From NCBI RefSeq assembly GCF_013359775.1, contig NZ_JABMCI010000068.1:1-64000 (forward strand): a stretch of 64,000 nt of DNA, given 5' to 3'. The notes under the pieces are model-generated. The model was not told the origin of the DNA. It made no database searches and worked only from the letters and a program-made list of their open reading frames with translations. Each line of letters opens with the position of its first letter. The stretch's first letter is position 1. Source of the stretch: Cellulomonas humilata (lineage in GTDB: Bacteria > Actinomycetota > Actinomycetes > Actinomycetales > Cellulomonadaceae). Below, piece by piece: positions 55,957 to 63,261 of this stretch. The translations under genes were made by a program, and so were the position numbers.

Positions 55957-56757
55957 TCACCAGTGTGCGGGTGGCAGCAGATCGCGGGGCAGCCGGGTCG
56001 ACGCGTCCCCGTGGGCCGACGCCACCTGCGGCGGGGTCACGAAGAGCGCGTCCGAGAGGTCCGCCCCGCGCAGGTCGGCACCCCGCAGGTCCGCACCGAG
56101 CAGGTCCGCCCGGCGCAGGTCGGACCCGTTCAGGTCCGCCCCGAGCAGGTAGGCGCCCCGCAGGTCCGCGCCGCGCAGGTCGGCGCCGCGCAGGCGGGCA
56201 CCCACGAGGTCGGCGTCGCGGTGCCCCGGTCCTGGTCGACCGGCGCGGACCAGCCTGCTCGCACGCTCCAGCAGCGGGCCCACCTGCCCGCGACGGGCCG
56301 CCACGTCGACGTCCGCCAGCTGCGCGGGGTCCGCGTCGGTCAGCGCGGTGATCTCGTCGCGGGCGCGCGCGAGGTCCGCGTGCACCGCGGCCGCGTCAGG
56401 CCGAGCCAGCGCGTCGGTGAGGTAGACGAGCAGCTCGTGCAGGTGCCGCATCACCGGGAACGCCGCGAACATCTCCCGTGCCAGCTCCGGGTCCTCGCGC
56501 CAGCTCCGCCCGCGGAACGTCCCCTGCGTGACGTGCTGGCCGGCGCCGAAGCACTCGTAGGCGGTGCACCCGGGCATGCCGCGGTCCCGCAGGCTCGCGT
56601 GGATCCCGCACCGCAGGTCGGCCGCCAGGTGCCGGCACGGCGCTCCCGCGGGCTTGTCGAACGCGAAGTCCGACGACCGCGCGAAGGGCAGGGCGACGCA
56701 GCACAGTCCGACGCAGCGGGCGCAGTCGGACCGCAGCTCGAGGCGCGTACCGGGCAC
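55957..56757 (-). CDS. Pentapeptide repeat protein with Cys-rich N-terminus
   Basis: A 266-aa protein. Residues about 1-75 hold many Cys in [33 protein letters not shown] and [14 protein letters not shown], a pattern like zinc/iron-chelating domains. A helical middle follows, then about eleven pentapeptide repeats (residues about 180-238: [40 protein letters not shown]...), which fold as a right-handed quadrilateral beta-helix. Known pentapeptide proteins mimic DNA and protect gyrase, but this combination with a metal-binding N-terminus suggests another use. The GTG start is used. It lies 25 nt from the winged-helix gene. Confidence 0.82.
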   Translation of the reverse strand: MPGTRLELRSDCARCVGLCCVALPFARSSDFAFDKPAGAPCRHLAADLRCGIHASLRDRGMPGCTAYECFGAGQHVTQGTFRGRSWREDPELAREMFAAFPVMRHLHELLVYLTDALARPDAAAVHADLARARDEITALTDADPAQLADVDVAARRGQVGPLLERASRLVRAGRPGPGHRDADLVGARLRGADLRGADLRGAYLLGADLNGSDLRRADLLGADLRGADLRGADLSDALFVTPPQVASAHGDASTRLPRDLLPPAHW

Positions 56758-56782
56758 CCGTCGAGGCTAGCGACCGCTCCCG

Positions 56783-57070
56783 TCAGTCGACCATGTCGAT
56801 CAGACGGCGCACCGCGGCGACGTGGTCGCGCAGGGCCCGCCTGCCGTCGTCCGTCAGGCCCACCCACGTGGTCCGCCGCCCCCCGTGCACACCCTTGCGA
56901 CTGTGCAGGTAGCCGGCATCGACGAGCGCCGAGACGTGCTTGGACAGCACAGAGTCGCTGACGTCGAGTGCGGTCCGCAGCGTCGCGAACTCGGCCTCCG
57001 ACACCCCGGACAGCGTGGTGACCAGCTGCAGGCGCGCGGGGGCGTGGATCAGCGGGTCGAGTCCGACCAT
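56783..57070 (-). CDS. Winged-helix transcriptional regulator (MarR/ArsR-like, DNA-binding HTH_27 type)
   Basis: The 95-aa protein shows LDPLIHAPARLQLVTTLSGV, SEAEFATLRTALDVSDSVLS (recognition) and KHVSALVDAGYLHSRKGVHG followed by GRRTTWVGLTDDG (wing). It is a compact one-domain regulator of the type commonly paired with a small membrane protein. ATG 57070 shares its A with the upstream stop (TGATG). The operator with repeated ACTTTCC half-sites overlaps the membrane gene start, so it probably represses its own operon. Confidence 0.85.
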   Translation of the reverse strand: MVGLDPLIHAPARLQLVTTLSGVSEAEFATLRTALDVSDSVLSKHVSALVDAGYLHSRKGVHGGRRTTWVGLTDDGRRALRDHVAAVRRLIDMVD

Positions 57071-57633
57071 CAGCCGACGACCAGGAGCACGGCGAACCCG
57101 ACGCACGCGACGACGGCGAGCAGCGCGAGCACTCGCGGGGATGCACCACGCGCGTGCGCCGCAGGCTCGTGCTGGTAGGTCCTCCACCAGTGCCGGGTGC
57201 CCAGCGCGCAGCCGACCCCGCCCACCACGGCCGCGAGCACGACGAGCCACCACCGCGACGCGAACGCGGCCCAGATCCCGGCGGCGAGCGCACCGAGGTA
57301 GACCAGCGAGGCACTCGCCCCGGCCGCGAGCACGATCTGGCTGACGAGACCGTCGACCCTGACCCCGTTCACCTGGCTGAACCGGTGCAGCAGCAGCGCC
57401 GACCCGCCCAGGAAGACCGCCAGCCCCGCCAGCACGACAGCGAGCCCGGCCACGGTCTGCGCGGCGATGCCGTAGGCGGCGGTGCCGAGCTGCACCGCGA
57501 CGGCGGCGGCGAACACCACGAGGAAGCCGGGAGGGAGTCGGAGGCCGGCCGTGAGTCGGCCGCGGGCCTCGTCGGCCATCGCCAGGGTCGCACGCGCGTC
57601 GTCGGGGTCGGGGTGCGTCGGGTTACTTTCCAT
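57070..57633 (-). CDS. Membrane protein paired with winged-helix regulator
   Basis: A 187-aa protein with an Asp/Pro-rich N-terminus (ESNPTHPDPDDARATLAMAD) and four TMs (FLVVFAAAVAVQLGTAAYGI, TVAGLAVVLAGLAVFLGGSA, LVYLGALAAGIWAAFAS, LLAVVACVGFAVLLVVG), plus a region around WWLVVLAAVVGGVGCAL. Its function is unknown. Similar gene pairs (membrane protein plus small HTH) are widespread in actinobacteria. It is translationally coupled to the regulator. ATG 57633 lies inside its own operator. Confidence 0.75.
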   Translation of the reverse strand: MESNPTHPDPDDARATLAMADEARGRLTAGLRLPPGFLVVFAAAVAVQLGTAAYGIAAQTVAGLAVVLAGLAVFLGGSALLLHRFSQVNGVRVDGLVSQIVLAAGASASLVYLGALAAGIWAAFASRWWLVVLAAVVGGVGCALGTRHWWRTYQHEPAAHARGASPRVLALLAVVACVGFAVLLVVG

Positions 57634-57660
57634 GGTGGAAAGTGTGCACCGAACTTTCCA
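57625..57660. promoter_or_regulatory. Three ACTTTCC half-sites forming overlapping operators
   Basis: ACTTTCC (57625-57631) and GGAAAGT (57637-57643) form an inverted repeat with a 5-nt spacer. TGGAAAGT (57636-57643) and ACTTTCCA (57653-57660) form another with a 9-nt spacer. The first covers the membrane-gene start codon. Binding could control both transcription and translation. Confidence 0.65.
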
Positions 57661-57677
57661 GATTGGCAAGTAGCGCG

Positions 57678-57692
57678 TCTGCCGTCGGCAGA
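57678..57692 (+). promoter_or_regulatory. PopR-type box upstream of the clpP pair
   Basis: TCTGCC-GTC-GGCAGA is a perfect inverted repeat. It matches the core of the TTCTGCC-N3-GGCAGAA motif I recall for Streptomyces PopR. A third half-site GGCAGA follows at 57702-57707. It lies 81 nt before the first clpP start. Confidence 0.7.
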
Positions 57693-57773
57693 TCCGCCGA
57701 GGGCAGACCGGGGGTCCGCAGCGGCGCGGCGCGTGTGACGGTCGAGTGGTCCGCATCCGACGAGGAGGCCCCC

Positions 57774-58382
57774 ATGAGCACCGCCCCACCGACCGTCCGC
57801 CCGTTCGACGACGACCTGTCCACCCGCCTGCTGCATCAGCGCATCGTCGTGCTGGGTCAGGAGGTCGACGACACCATCGCCAACCGCGTCTGCGCCCAGC
57901 TGCTGCTCCTGTCGGCCGAGGACCCGCGCCGCGACATCGCGCTCTACATCAACTCGCCGGGCGGCTCGGTCAGCGCGGCGCTCGCGATGTACGACACCAT
58001 GCGGCTCATCCCGAACGACGTCGCGACGCTGGCGATGGGGCTGGCGGCGAGCGCGGCCCAGTTCCTGCTCAGCGCAGGGACGCCGGGCAAGCGGTTCGCG
58101 CTGCGGCACTCCCGGGTGCTGATGCACCAGCCGTCCGGGGGCATCGGCGGCACCGCGATCGACATCGCGATCCAGGCGCAGAACATGGCGCACGTGAAGC
58201 GCACCATGCAGTCGCTCACTGCCGAGCACACGGGCCAGTCGGTGGAGACGATCGAGCGCGACGCCGACCGGGACCGCTGGTTCACGGCCGAGGAGGCGCT
58301 GGCGTACGGGTTCATCGACAAGGTGGTCGAGCACCTGGACGACGTGCGACCGGACGCGAACCTGCGACGGGCGGGCCTGTGA
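57774..58382 (+). CDS. ClpP-family serine protease subunit (first of tandem pair)
   Basis: The 202-aa protein forms part of the barrel protease that degrades unfolded or tagged proteins with a Clp ATPase. The catalytic triad is GLAASAAQF (S93), VLMHQPSGG (H118) and RDADRDRWF (D167). [18 protein letters not shown] supplies the oxyanion loop. The propeptide is short. ATG 57774 has GAGGAGG upstream. The stop overlaps the next clpP ATG (TGATG). No clpX or tig gene is near, so this looks like the second clpP operon (the clpP3P4 type of Streptomyces) rather than the main one. Confidence 0.93.
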   Translation: MSTAPPTVRPFDDDLSTRLLHQRIVVLGQEVDDTIANRVCAQLLLLSAEDPRRDIALYINSPGGSVSAALAMYDTMRLIPNDVATLAMGLAASAAQFLLSAGTPGKRFALRHSRVLMHQPSGGIGGTAIDIAIQAQNMAHVKRTMQSLTAEHTGQSVETIERDADRDRWFTAEEALAYGFIDKVVEHLDDVRPDANLRRAGL

Positions 58383-59005
58383 TGGCCGGCCAGTACACGA
58401 TCCCGGTGGTCATCGAGCAGCGGCCGACCGGGGAGCGCGCCTCCGACGTCTACTCGCGGCTGCTCACCGACCGGATCATCTTCCTGGGCACCGAGATCGA
58501 CTACGGCGTGGCCAACGTGGTGATCGCGCAGCTGCTGCACCTCCAGTCGGAGAGCCAGGACTCGCCCATCCACCTGTACATCAACTCGCCGGGCGGCTCG
58601 ATCACGGCGCTCCTGGCCGTCTACGACACCATCCAGTACATCAAGCCGACCGTGGCCACGTTCTGCCTCGGGCAGGCGGCCTCCGCGGCGGCGGTGCTGC
58701 TGGCCGCGGGGACGCCCGGGAACCGGCACGTCCTGGAGCACGCGAGGGTGCTGCTGCACCAGCCGTCGGGCGGGGGAGAGGGGACCGCGGCCGACCTGGA
58801 GATCCAGGCCCGGGAGATCGCCCGGCTGCGCGAGCAGGTGGACGAGATCCTGCACCGCCACACGGGTCAGCCGCTGGCCAAGCTGCGCACCGACACCGAG
58901 CGCGATCTGATCCTCACCGCGCAGCAGGCCGTCGACTACGGCCTGGCGGACCAGGTCGTGACGACCCTGAAGCATGTGCCGGCTCAGGCTGCGAGCAGGA
59001 CCTGA
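58382..59005 (+). CDS. ClpP-family serine protease subunit (second of tandem pair)
   Basis: The 207-aa partner has an intact triad: [19 protein letters not shown] (S101), [11 protein letters not shown] (H126) and TDTERDLIL (D175), plus [18 protein letters not shown]. It probably forms a hetero-tetradecamer with the product of the gene just upstream, as actinobacterial ClpP pairs do. Its 3' end overlaps the convergent regulator gene by 22 nt. Expression is probably controlled by that regulator through the box at 57678-57692. Confidence 0.93.
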   Translation: MAGQYTIPVVIEQRPTGERASDVYSRLLTDRIIFLGTEIDYGVANVVIAQLLHLQSESQDSPIHLYINSPGGSITALLAVYDTIQYIKPTVATFCLGQAASAAAVLLAAGTPGNRHVLEHARVLLHQPSGGGEGTAADLEIQAREIARLREQVDEILHRHTGQPLAKLRTDTERDLILTAQQAVDYGLADQVVTTLKHVPAQAASRT

Positions 59006-59352
59006 GCCCCGGTGGTCCGGGTCGGGAGCGTCGTGACCGTGGCGAGCTCCCGCCCCGCGGCCGGCGCGGTCAGGTCCACCACGACCCGCCCCTCGGCGAG
59101 CGCCAACCGGGCGTGCGCGGTGCCCACCAGGTCGACGAGCCGCAGCCCGAGCGCCCGGCAGACCGCGGCCAGCACCTCCGAGGACGCCTCCTTGCGGCCG
59201 CGCTCCACCTCGGACAGGTACGCGACCGACACGCGGGCGTCCTCGGCGACATCACGCAGGGTGCGGCGCTGACGCTCCCTCTCCTGGCGCAGGATGGCGC
59301 CGACGAGCCGGCGGAGCAGGGGCTCGGCGCGGTGCTCGAGCTGAGCGGTCAT
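58984..59352 (-). CDS. XRE-family Clp gene regulator (PopR/ClgR-like)
   Basis: The 122-aa protein has an N-terminal helix-turn-helix ([39 protein letters not shown]), nearly identical in pattern to ClgR and PopR. The C-terminus ends VLLAA. In Streptomyces PopR the last two alanines serve as a ClpP-recognised degron, so this regulator is likely destroyed by Clp protease and accumulates when proteolysis fails, then activates the facing clpP pair. ATG 59352 has GGAGGA 5 nt upstream. ClgR identity cannot be ruled out; a full comparison is needed to choose between the two. Confidence 0.87.
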   Translation of the reverse strand: MTAQLEHRAEPLLRRLVGAILRQERERQRRTLRDVAEDARVSVAYLSEVERGRKEASSEVLAAVCRALGLRLVDLVGTAHARLALAEGRVVVDLTAPAAGRELATVTTLPTRTTGAQVLLAA

Positions 59353-59447
59353 CGCGTCCTCCGGGAGCGTCGGGGTGCTTCGGCCACGCTAGCCCGCGAA
59401 CGAGCCCGGACAGCGGAACGGTCCTTCTGCCCTGAGCGGACGGCCCG

Positions 59448-60296
59448 TCAGCTCGACACGTCCGCGGTGGTGAACCGGCTCCACGCCAGGGCCCCGAAGA
59501 TCGCCACCCACGCGGCCTGGAGCGCGAGCCCCTGACCGAGCACCCCCCAGTCCGGCTCGAGCCGCAGGAACTCCGCGAAGTCGAGCCAGTGGTGGGTGAG
59601 CAGTGCGGGCGCGATCGTCGCGAGCTGCGGGAGCTGGTCGAGGACGCCGCAGACGATCGCGGTGACGACGGTGGCCGCCATCGCGCCGACGGGCACCTCG
59701 GTGAGCGTCGAGAAGAACAGCCCGACCGCCACCAGCCCGGTCATGGACAGCCCGACGTACACGACGACCGCGGCTACCCGCAGGATGCCGTCGCCCAGGG
59801 GCACGGTGGTCCCGGACAGCAGCGTGATGCCGCGCAGCCCGAAGAACGCCGCCCCGGCCACCACGCCGACGATCGCGATGGCCGTCACCGCCGAGGCCGC
59901 GAACGCGAGCGCCCCGACGGCCTTGACCGCGAGCAGCCGACCGCGTGCCACCGGGACGGTGAGCAGGTACCGGAGGGTGCCGGCCGCCGCCTCGCCGGCG
60001 ATGGCGTCGCCCGAGGCGATCCCGATGGTCAGCGGCAGCAGGAAGGGCAGGCACAGGAACAGCGACGCGATGACGAGGAACAGGCCGTTCCCGGTCACCC
60101 GCCCGACGAACCCCGGGCCCTGCCCGTCCAGAGCGGTGTCCTGGGTCAGGAACAGGACGGTGCCGAGCAGCAGCGGGACGAGCGAGAGCCCGACCAGCAG
60201 GACGATGTTCCGCCGGCGGCCCAGGACCAGGCGCAGCTCGGAGCGGACGAGCCGCAGCAACGAGCCCCGACGGGGGGCGACCTCAACGAGCGACAT
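59448..60296 (-). CDS. ABC-2 type transporter permease
   Basis: A 282-aa membrane protein with six TMs: NIVLLVGLSLVPLLLGTVLF first, LVIASLFLCLPFLLPLTIGI, VGALAFAASAVTAIAIVGVV, ILRVAAVVVYVGLSMTGLVA, PVGAMAATVVTAIVCGVLDQ and ALQAAWVAIFGALAWSRF. SGDAIAGEAAAGTLRYLLTV is the conserved loop of ABC-2 permeases coupling to the ATPase. It overlaps the ATPase gene by 14 nt. Together they make an exporter; the substrate is unknown, with a LolA-like protein as a clue. Confidence 0.87.
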   Translation of the reverse strand: MSLVEVAPRRGSLLRLVRSELRLVLGRRRNIVLLVGLSLVPLLLGTVLFLTQDTALDGQGPGFVGRVTGNGLFLVIASLFLCLPFLLPLTIGIASGDAIAGEAAAGTLRYLLTVPVARGRLLAVKAVGALAFAASAVTAIAIVGVVAGAAFFGLRGITLLSGTTVPLGDGILRVAAVVVYVGLSMTGLVAVGLFFSTLTEVPVGAMAATVVTAIVCGVLDQLPQLATIAPALLTHHWLDFAEFLRLEPDWGVLGQGLALQAAWVAIFGALAWSRFTTADVSS

Positions 60297-61281
60297 CGAA
60301 GCCCTCCCCGGTCAGCTCGACGAAGATCTGCTCGAGGTTGGGCCGGCGGACCTCGAGGCCCAGCAGGTCGACGCCGGCGTGGACCAGCGCGGCGGACACC
60401 TTCTCGGGTGGCACCGCCCCGAGCAGCGCCGACACGGTGTGGCCCGCCGCCTGGACGTCCGTGAGTCCCATCCCGGTGAGCACCTCCGCGGCGGCGCCGA
60501 CGTGGTCCACCGACGTCTGCACGGACAGCCGGGGCAGGCCGCGCCCCGTGAGCTCGGCGCGGTCGCCCTGGAGCAGCAGGTGGCCGCCGCTCATGATCCC
60601 GACGTGCGAGCACACCTGCTCGATCTCGGCCAGCAGGTGCGACGAGACGAGCACGGTGGTGCCGTGGTCGGCGAGCTCGCGCACCAGGTTGCGCACCTCG
60701 CGCGTGCCCTGCGGGTCGAGGCCGTTGGTCGGCTCGTCGAGCACCAGCAGCTCGCGCGGTCGCAGCAGTGCCGCGGCCAGGCCGAGCCGCTGCTTCATGC
60801 CGAGCGAGTACTGCCGGTACGGCTTGGCGGCCGCGGCGGCGAGGCCGACGCGCTCCAGAGCCTCGTCGGCACGCTGCCTGGCCGTGCGAGGGTCCGCCGT
60901 CGCGTCGCTCGCGTCGAGTCTCGCGAGGTTCGCCCGCCCCGTCAGGTACGGGTGGAAGGCGGGGCCCTCGACGAGCGCTCCGACGCGCGGCAGGACATCC
61001 GCGCCTGCCTCCGGCATGGCGCCGCCGAGCAGGTGCGCCCGGCCGCTGGTGGGCCGCACGAGGCCGAGGAGCATCCGGATCGTCGTCGTCTTGCCCGAGC
61101 CGTTCGGCCCGATGAAGCCGTACACGGCTCCGCGCGGGACGCGCAGGTCGATGCCGGCGACGGCCACCTGCCCGGAGCGGAACCGCTTGGTCAGCCCGTC
61201 GGTCCGGATGGCCAGGTCGGCGTCGTCGGACGCGACCGGAGCCGCACCCGAGGGCGCGGCTCCGGTCGGCTGTTCGGTCAC
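60283..61281 (-). CDS. ABC transporter ATP-binding protein
   Basis: A 332-aa ATPase. Walker A is GFIGPNGSGKTTTIRMLLGL, the Q-loop region VGALVEGPAFHPYL, signature YSLGMKQRLGLAAALLR (LGMKQR replaces LSGGQ, as in the DrrA-like group), Walker B ELLVLDEPTNGLDPQGTREV and the H-loop VLVSSHLLAEIEQVC. The C-terminal domain is the regulatory extension of this class. The start overlaps the stop of the LolA-like gene by 4 nt and its end overlaps the permease gene, so the three are co-translated. Likely peptide, drug or lipid export. Confidence 0.92.
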   Translation of the reverse strand: MTEQPTGAAPSGAAPVASDDADLAIRTDGLTKRFRSGQVAVAGIDLRVPRGAVYGFIGPNGSGKTTTIRMLLGLVRPTSGRAHLLGGAMPEAGADVLPRVGALVEGPAFHPYLTGRANLARLDASDATADPRTARQRADEALERVGLAAAAAKPYRQYSLGMKQRLGLAAALLRPRELLVLDEPTNGLDPQGTREVRNLVRELADHGTTVLVSSHLLAEIEQVCSHVGIMSGGHLLLQGDRAELTGRGLPRLSVQTSVDHVGAAAEVLTGMGLTDVQAAGHTVSALLGAVPPEKVSAALVHAGVDLLGLEVRRPNLEQIFVELTGEGFDVAR

Positions 61282-62522
61282 TGCGCCGCCAGGGCCTGGA
61301 GCGTCGCGCCGGGCACCGCACCGGCCAGCACGCGGCCGTCGTCGGTGATCAGCACCGAGAGCAGCGCGGACGAGAGGAGCCGGCCCTCGGGCACCGCGGT
61401 GGTGAGCGTGTCGTAGAGCGCGGTGGTGTCGAGGTCGCCCATCGGCGAGCCCGCGCCGTCCTCGGGCACGAACTCCGAGTACAGGTCTGCGGCACCCTGC
61501 GAGCCGAACGTCTTGTCCACGCCGGGCAGGTTGGCGGCGGCAGCCGGGTCACCGGCCACGAGAGCGGCGACGTCGAGCCCCGACGCCTGCACGATCGTGT
61601 CCCAGCCGGTGCCGGTGACCGTCACGCCCTCGGGGAGCTCCTTCTCGTCCGGGCTCGCGGCCGCCTCCGTCGGGGGCTCGGGCAGTGGCACCACGACGTC
61701 GCGCGTCGAGGAGCCGGCCGGGGCCGAGAACGCGAGGACCGAGTCGGCGGGCGTCGCGAAGGACACGTCGGTGAACCCGATCTCCAGCGCGGGGGTCTCG
61801 GTGTCGGCCTTGCTCCACACCTGCACCCGCAGCGGGGTCGAGGTCGTGGCGTCCACGGCGACCACGATCCTCCCGACCAGGGTCGTGTCGCTCGTCGGCG
61901 TCACCACGAGCTGGTAGGCAGCGCGCCCGGCGACCTCCGTCTGCGAGTCGAGCGTCACCGTGGACGATGTCCGGGCCAGCCCGACCGCCTGCCGACCGGC
62001 CTCCTCGGGTGTCGGCAGGTCGCTCTGCACGGGCAGCTCACCGGCCTCGGCCTGCGCCTCGAGCGCCTCGAAGCGTGCCTGGTCCGCCGCGCTCAGGCTG
62101 TAGTGCACCACCGCGTCGTCCATGCTCGAGTACGTCCACGCCTCCGGTCCGTCCTGCACCACGGAGTACTCGGACGTGGGGCCGAGCAGCGCCACACGAG
62201 ACCGCTGGTTGCCGTCGGACCACACCCGCATGGTCGAGCTGCCGCCGAGCAGGTTGATCGGGTCCGCGCCGGCGACCGCGCCGAAGGGGATCTCCGGCAG
62301 CCCCAGCCGCGCGGTGTAGACGACCGTGCCGGACAGCGGCGACGGCTCGGCGCTCGCCACCTGCGCGGCCAGCTCCTCGGGGGTGATGGTCGGCAGGCCG
62401 GCGTCGTCGGCGGACGCGAACAGCGGCGGGGCGACGAAGGCCATGCCGACCGCGACGGCGGCGACGACAGGCACGGCCCAGCGGGCTCGGGGTGAGAGTG
62501 CGGTGCGACGGGACTCGTTCAT
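61278..62522 (-). CDS. Exported LolA-like/DUF2092 protein
   Basis: A 414-aa protein with a signal anchor (WAVPVVAAVAVGMAFVAPPL, about residues 15-35), followed by ASADDAGLPTITPEELAAQV. Inner repeats include LSGTVVYTARLGLPEIPFGA, TMRVWSDGNQRSRVALLG, EAWTYSSMDDAVVHYSL and AAYQLVVTPTSDTTLVGRIV, giving an outer-membrane lipoprotein carrier (LolA/LolB)-like half-barrel fold. ATG 62522 has GTGGAG upstream. It is first in the operon with the ABC exporter and divergent from the two-component system, which likely controls it. Confidence 0.8.
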   Translation of the reverse strand: MNESRRTALSPRARWAVPVVAAVAVGMAFVAPPLFASADDAGLPTITPEELAAQVASAEPSPLSGTVVYTARLGLPEIPFGAVAGADPINLLGGSSTMRVWSDGNQRSRVALLGPTSEYSVVQDGPEAWTYSSMDDAVVHYSLSAADQARFEALEAQAEAGELPVQSDLPTPEEAGRQAVGLARTSSTVTLDSQTEVAGRAAYQLVVTPTSDTTLVGRIVVAVDATTSTPLRVQVWSKADTETPALEIGFTDVSFATPADSVLAFSAPAGSSTRDVVVPLPEPPTEAAASPDEKELPEGVTVTGTGWDTIVQASGLDVAALVAGDPAAAANLPGVDKTFGSQGAADLYSEFVPEDGAGSPMGDLDTTALYDTLTTAVPEGRLLSSALLSVLITDDGRVLAGAVPGATLQALAAQ

Positions 62523-62543
62523 GGCTCCACTGTGCATCGTGCC

Positions 62544-62561
62544 TGCTGAGGGCATGCTGAG
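62544..62561. promoter_or_regulatory. 11-bp-spaced direct repeats, candidate response-regulator site
   Basis: TGCTGAG occurs at 62544-62550 and 62555-62561. OmpR-family dimers bind direct repeats about 10-11 bp apart. It lies in the 83-nt region between the divergent LolA-like gene and the response regulator gene. Confidence 0.45.
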
Positions 62562-62605
62562 AGCGCCAGGGCACCGGCCTGAGCTGCGGGTGCGATGCTC
62601 AGGAC

Positions 62606-63259
62606 ATGCGGGTGCTGCTGGTCGACGACGAGCGCGGGCTCGTGCGCGCCCTGCACCGGGGCCTGACCGCCGAGGGCTTCGCGGTCGACGTCGCCTACGA
62701 CGGGGAGCGCGGGCTCGAGCTGGCCTCCGAGGACGGCTACGACGCGATCGTGCTCGACGTCATGCTCCCGCGACGCAACGGCTACGACGTGGTCACCGAG
62801 CTGCGGGCGCGCGACGTGTGGACGCCCGTCCTCATGCTCAGCGCCAAGGACGGCGAGTACGACGTGGCCGACGGACTGGACGTCGGGGCCGACGACTACC
62901 TGACCAAGCCGTTCGCGTTCGTCGTCCTGGTCGCCCGCCTGCGCGCCCTGCTGCGCCGCCAGGGCCAGGTGCGACCGCCGGTCCTCACGGTCGGGGACCT
63001 CGCGCTCGACTCCGCCACCCGACGGGTGACCCGCGCCGGCGAGACGGTCGCGCTCACCACCCGGGAGATCGCGCTGCTGGAGTACCTCATGCACCACGCC
63101 GACCGGGTGGTGGGCAAGGTGGAGCTGCGCGACCACGTCTGGGACGGCACCGGCGAGGACGTGAACGTCGTCGAGGTCTACGTGGGGTACCTGCGGCGCA
63201 AGCTGGGCCGGGACGTGGTCGAGACGGTGCGCGGCGCCGGGTACCGCGTGGCGGGCTGA
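62606..63259 (+). CDS. OmpR/PhoB family response regulator
   Basis: A 217-aa regulator. The receiver domain has acidic residues in RVLLVDDERGLVRALHRGL, the phospho-acceptor Asp in YDAIVLDVMLPRRNGYDVV (about D51), LMLSAKDGEYDVADGLDVGA and DDYLTKPFAFVVLVARLRAL (Lys). The C-terminal winged helix is LTVGDLALDSATRRVTRAGE, LTTREIALLEYLMHHADRVV, VEVYVGYLRRKLGRDVVETV and RGAGYRV. It is 2 nt upstream of the kinase gene. It probably controls the divergent LolA-like/ABC operon and itself. Confidence 0.94.
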   Translation: MRVLLVDDERGLVRALHRGLTAEGFAVDVAYDGERGLELASEDGYDAIVLDVMLPRRNGYDVVTELRARDVWTPVLMLSAKDGEYDVADGLDVGADDYLTKPFAFVVLVARLRALLRRQGQVRPPVLTVGDLALDSATRRVTRAGETVALTTREIALLEYLMHHADRVVGKVELRDHVWDGTGEDVNVVEVYVGYLRRKLGRDVVETVRGAGYRVAG

Positions 63260-63261
63260 CG

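Noticed and set aside
59380..59410. ClgR-like site TTCGC...GCG upstream of the XRE regulator
   Set aside because: The spacer is six rather than five and the arms are not symmetric.
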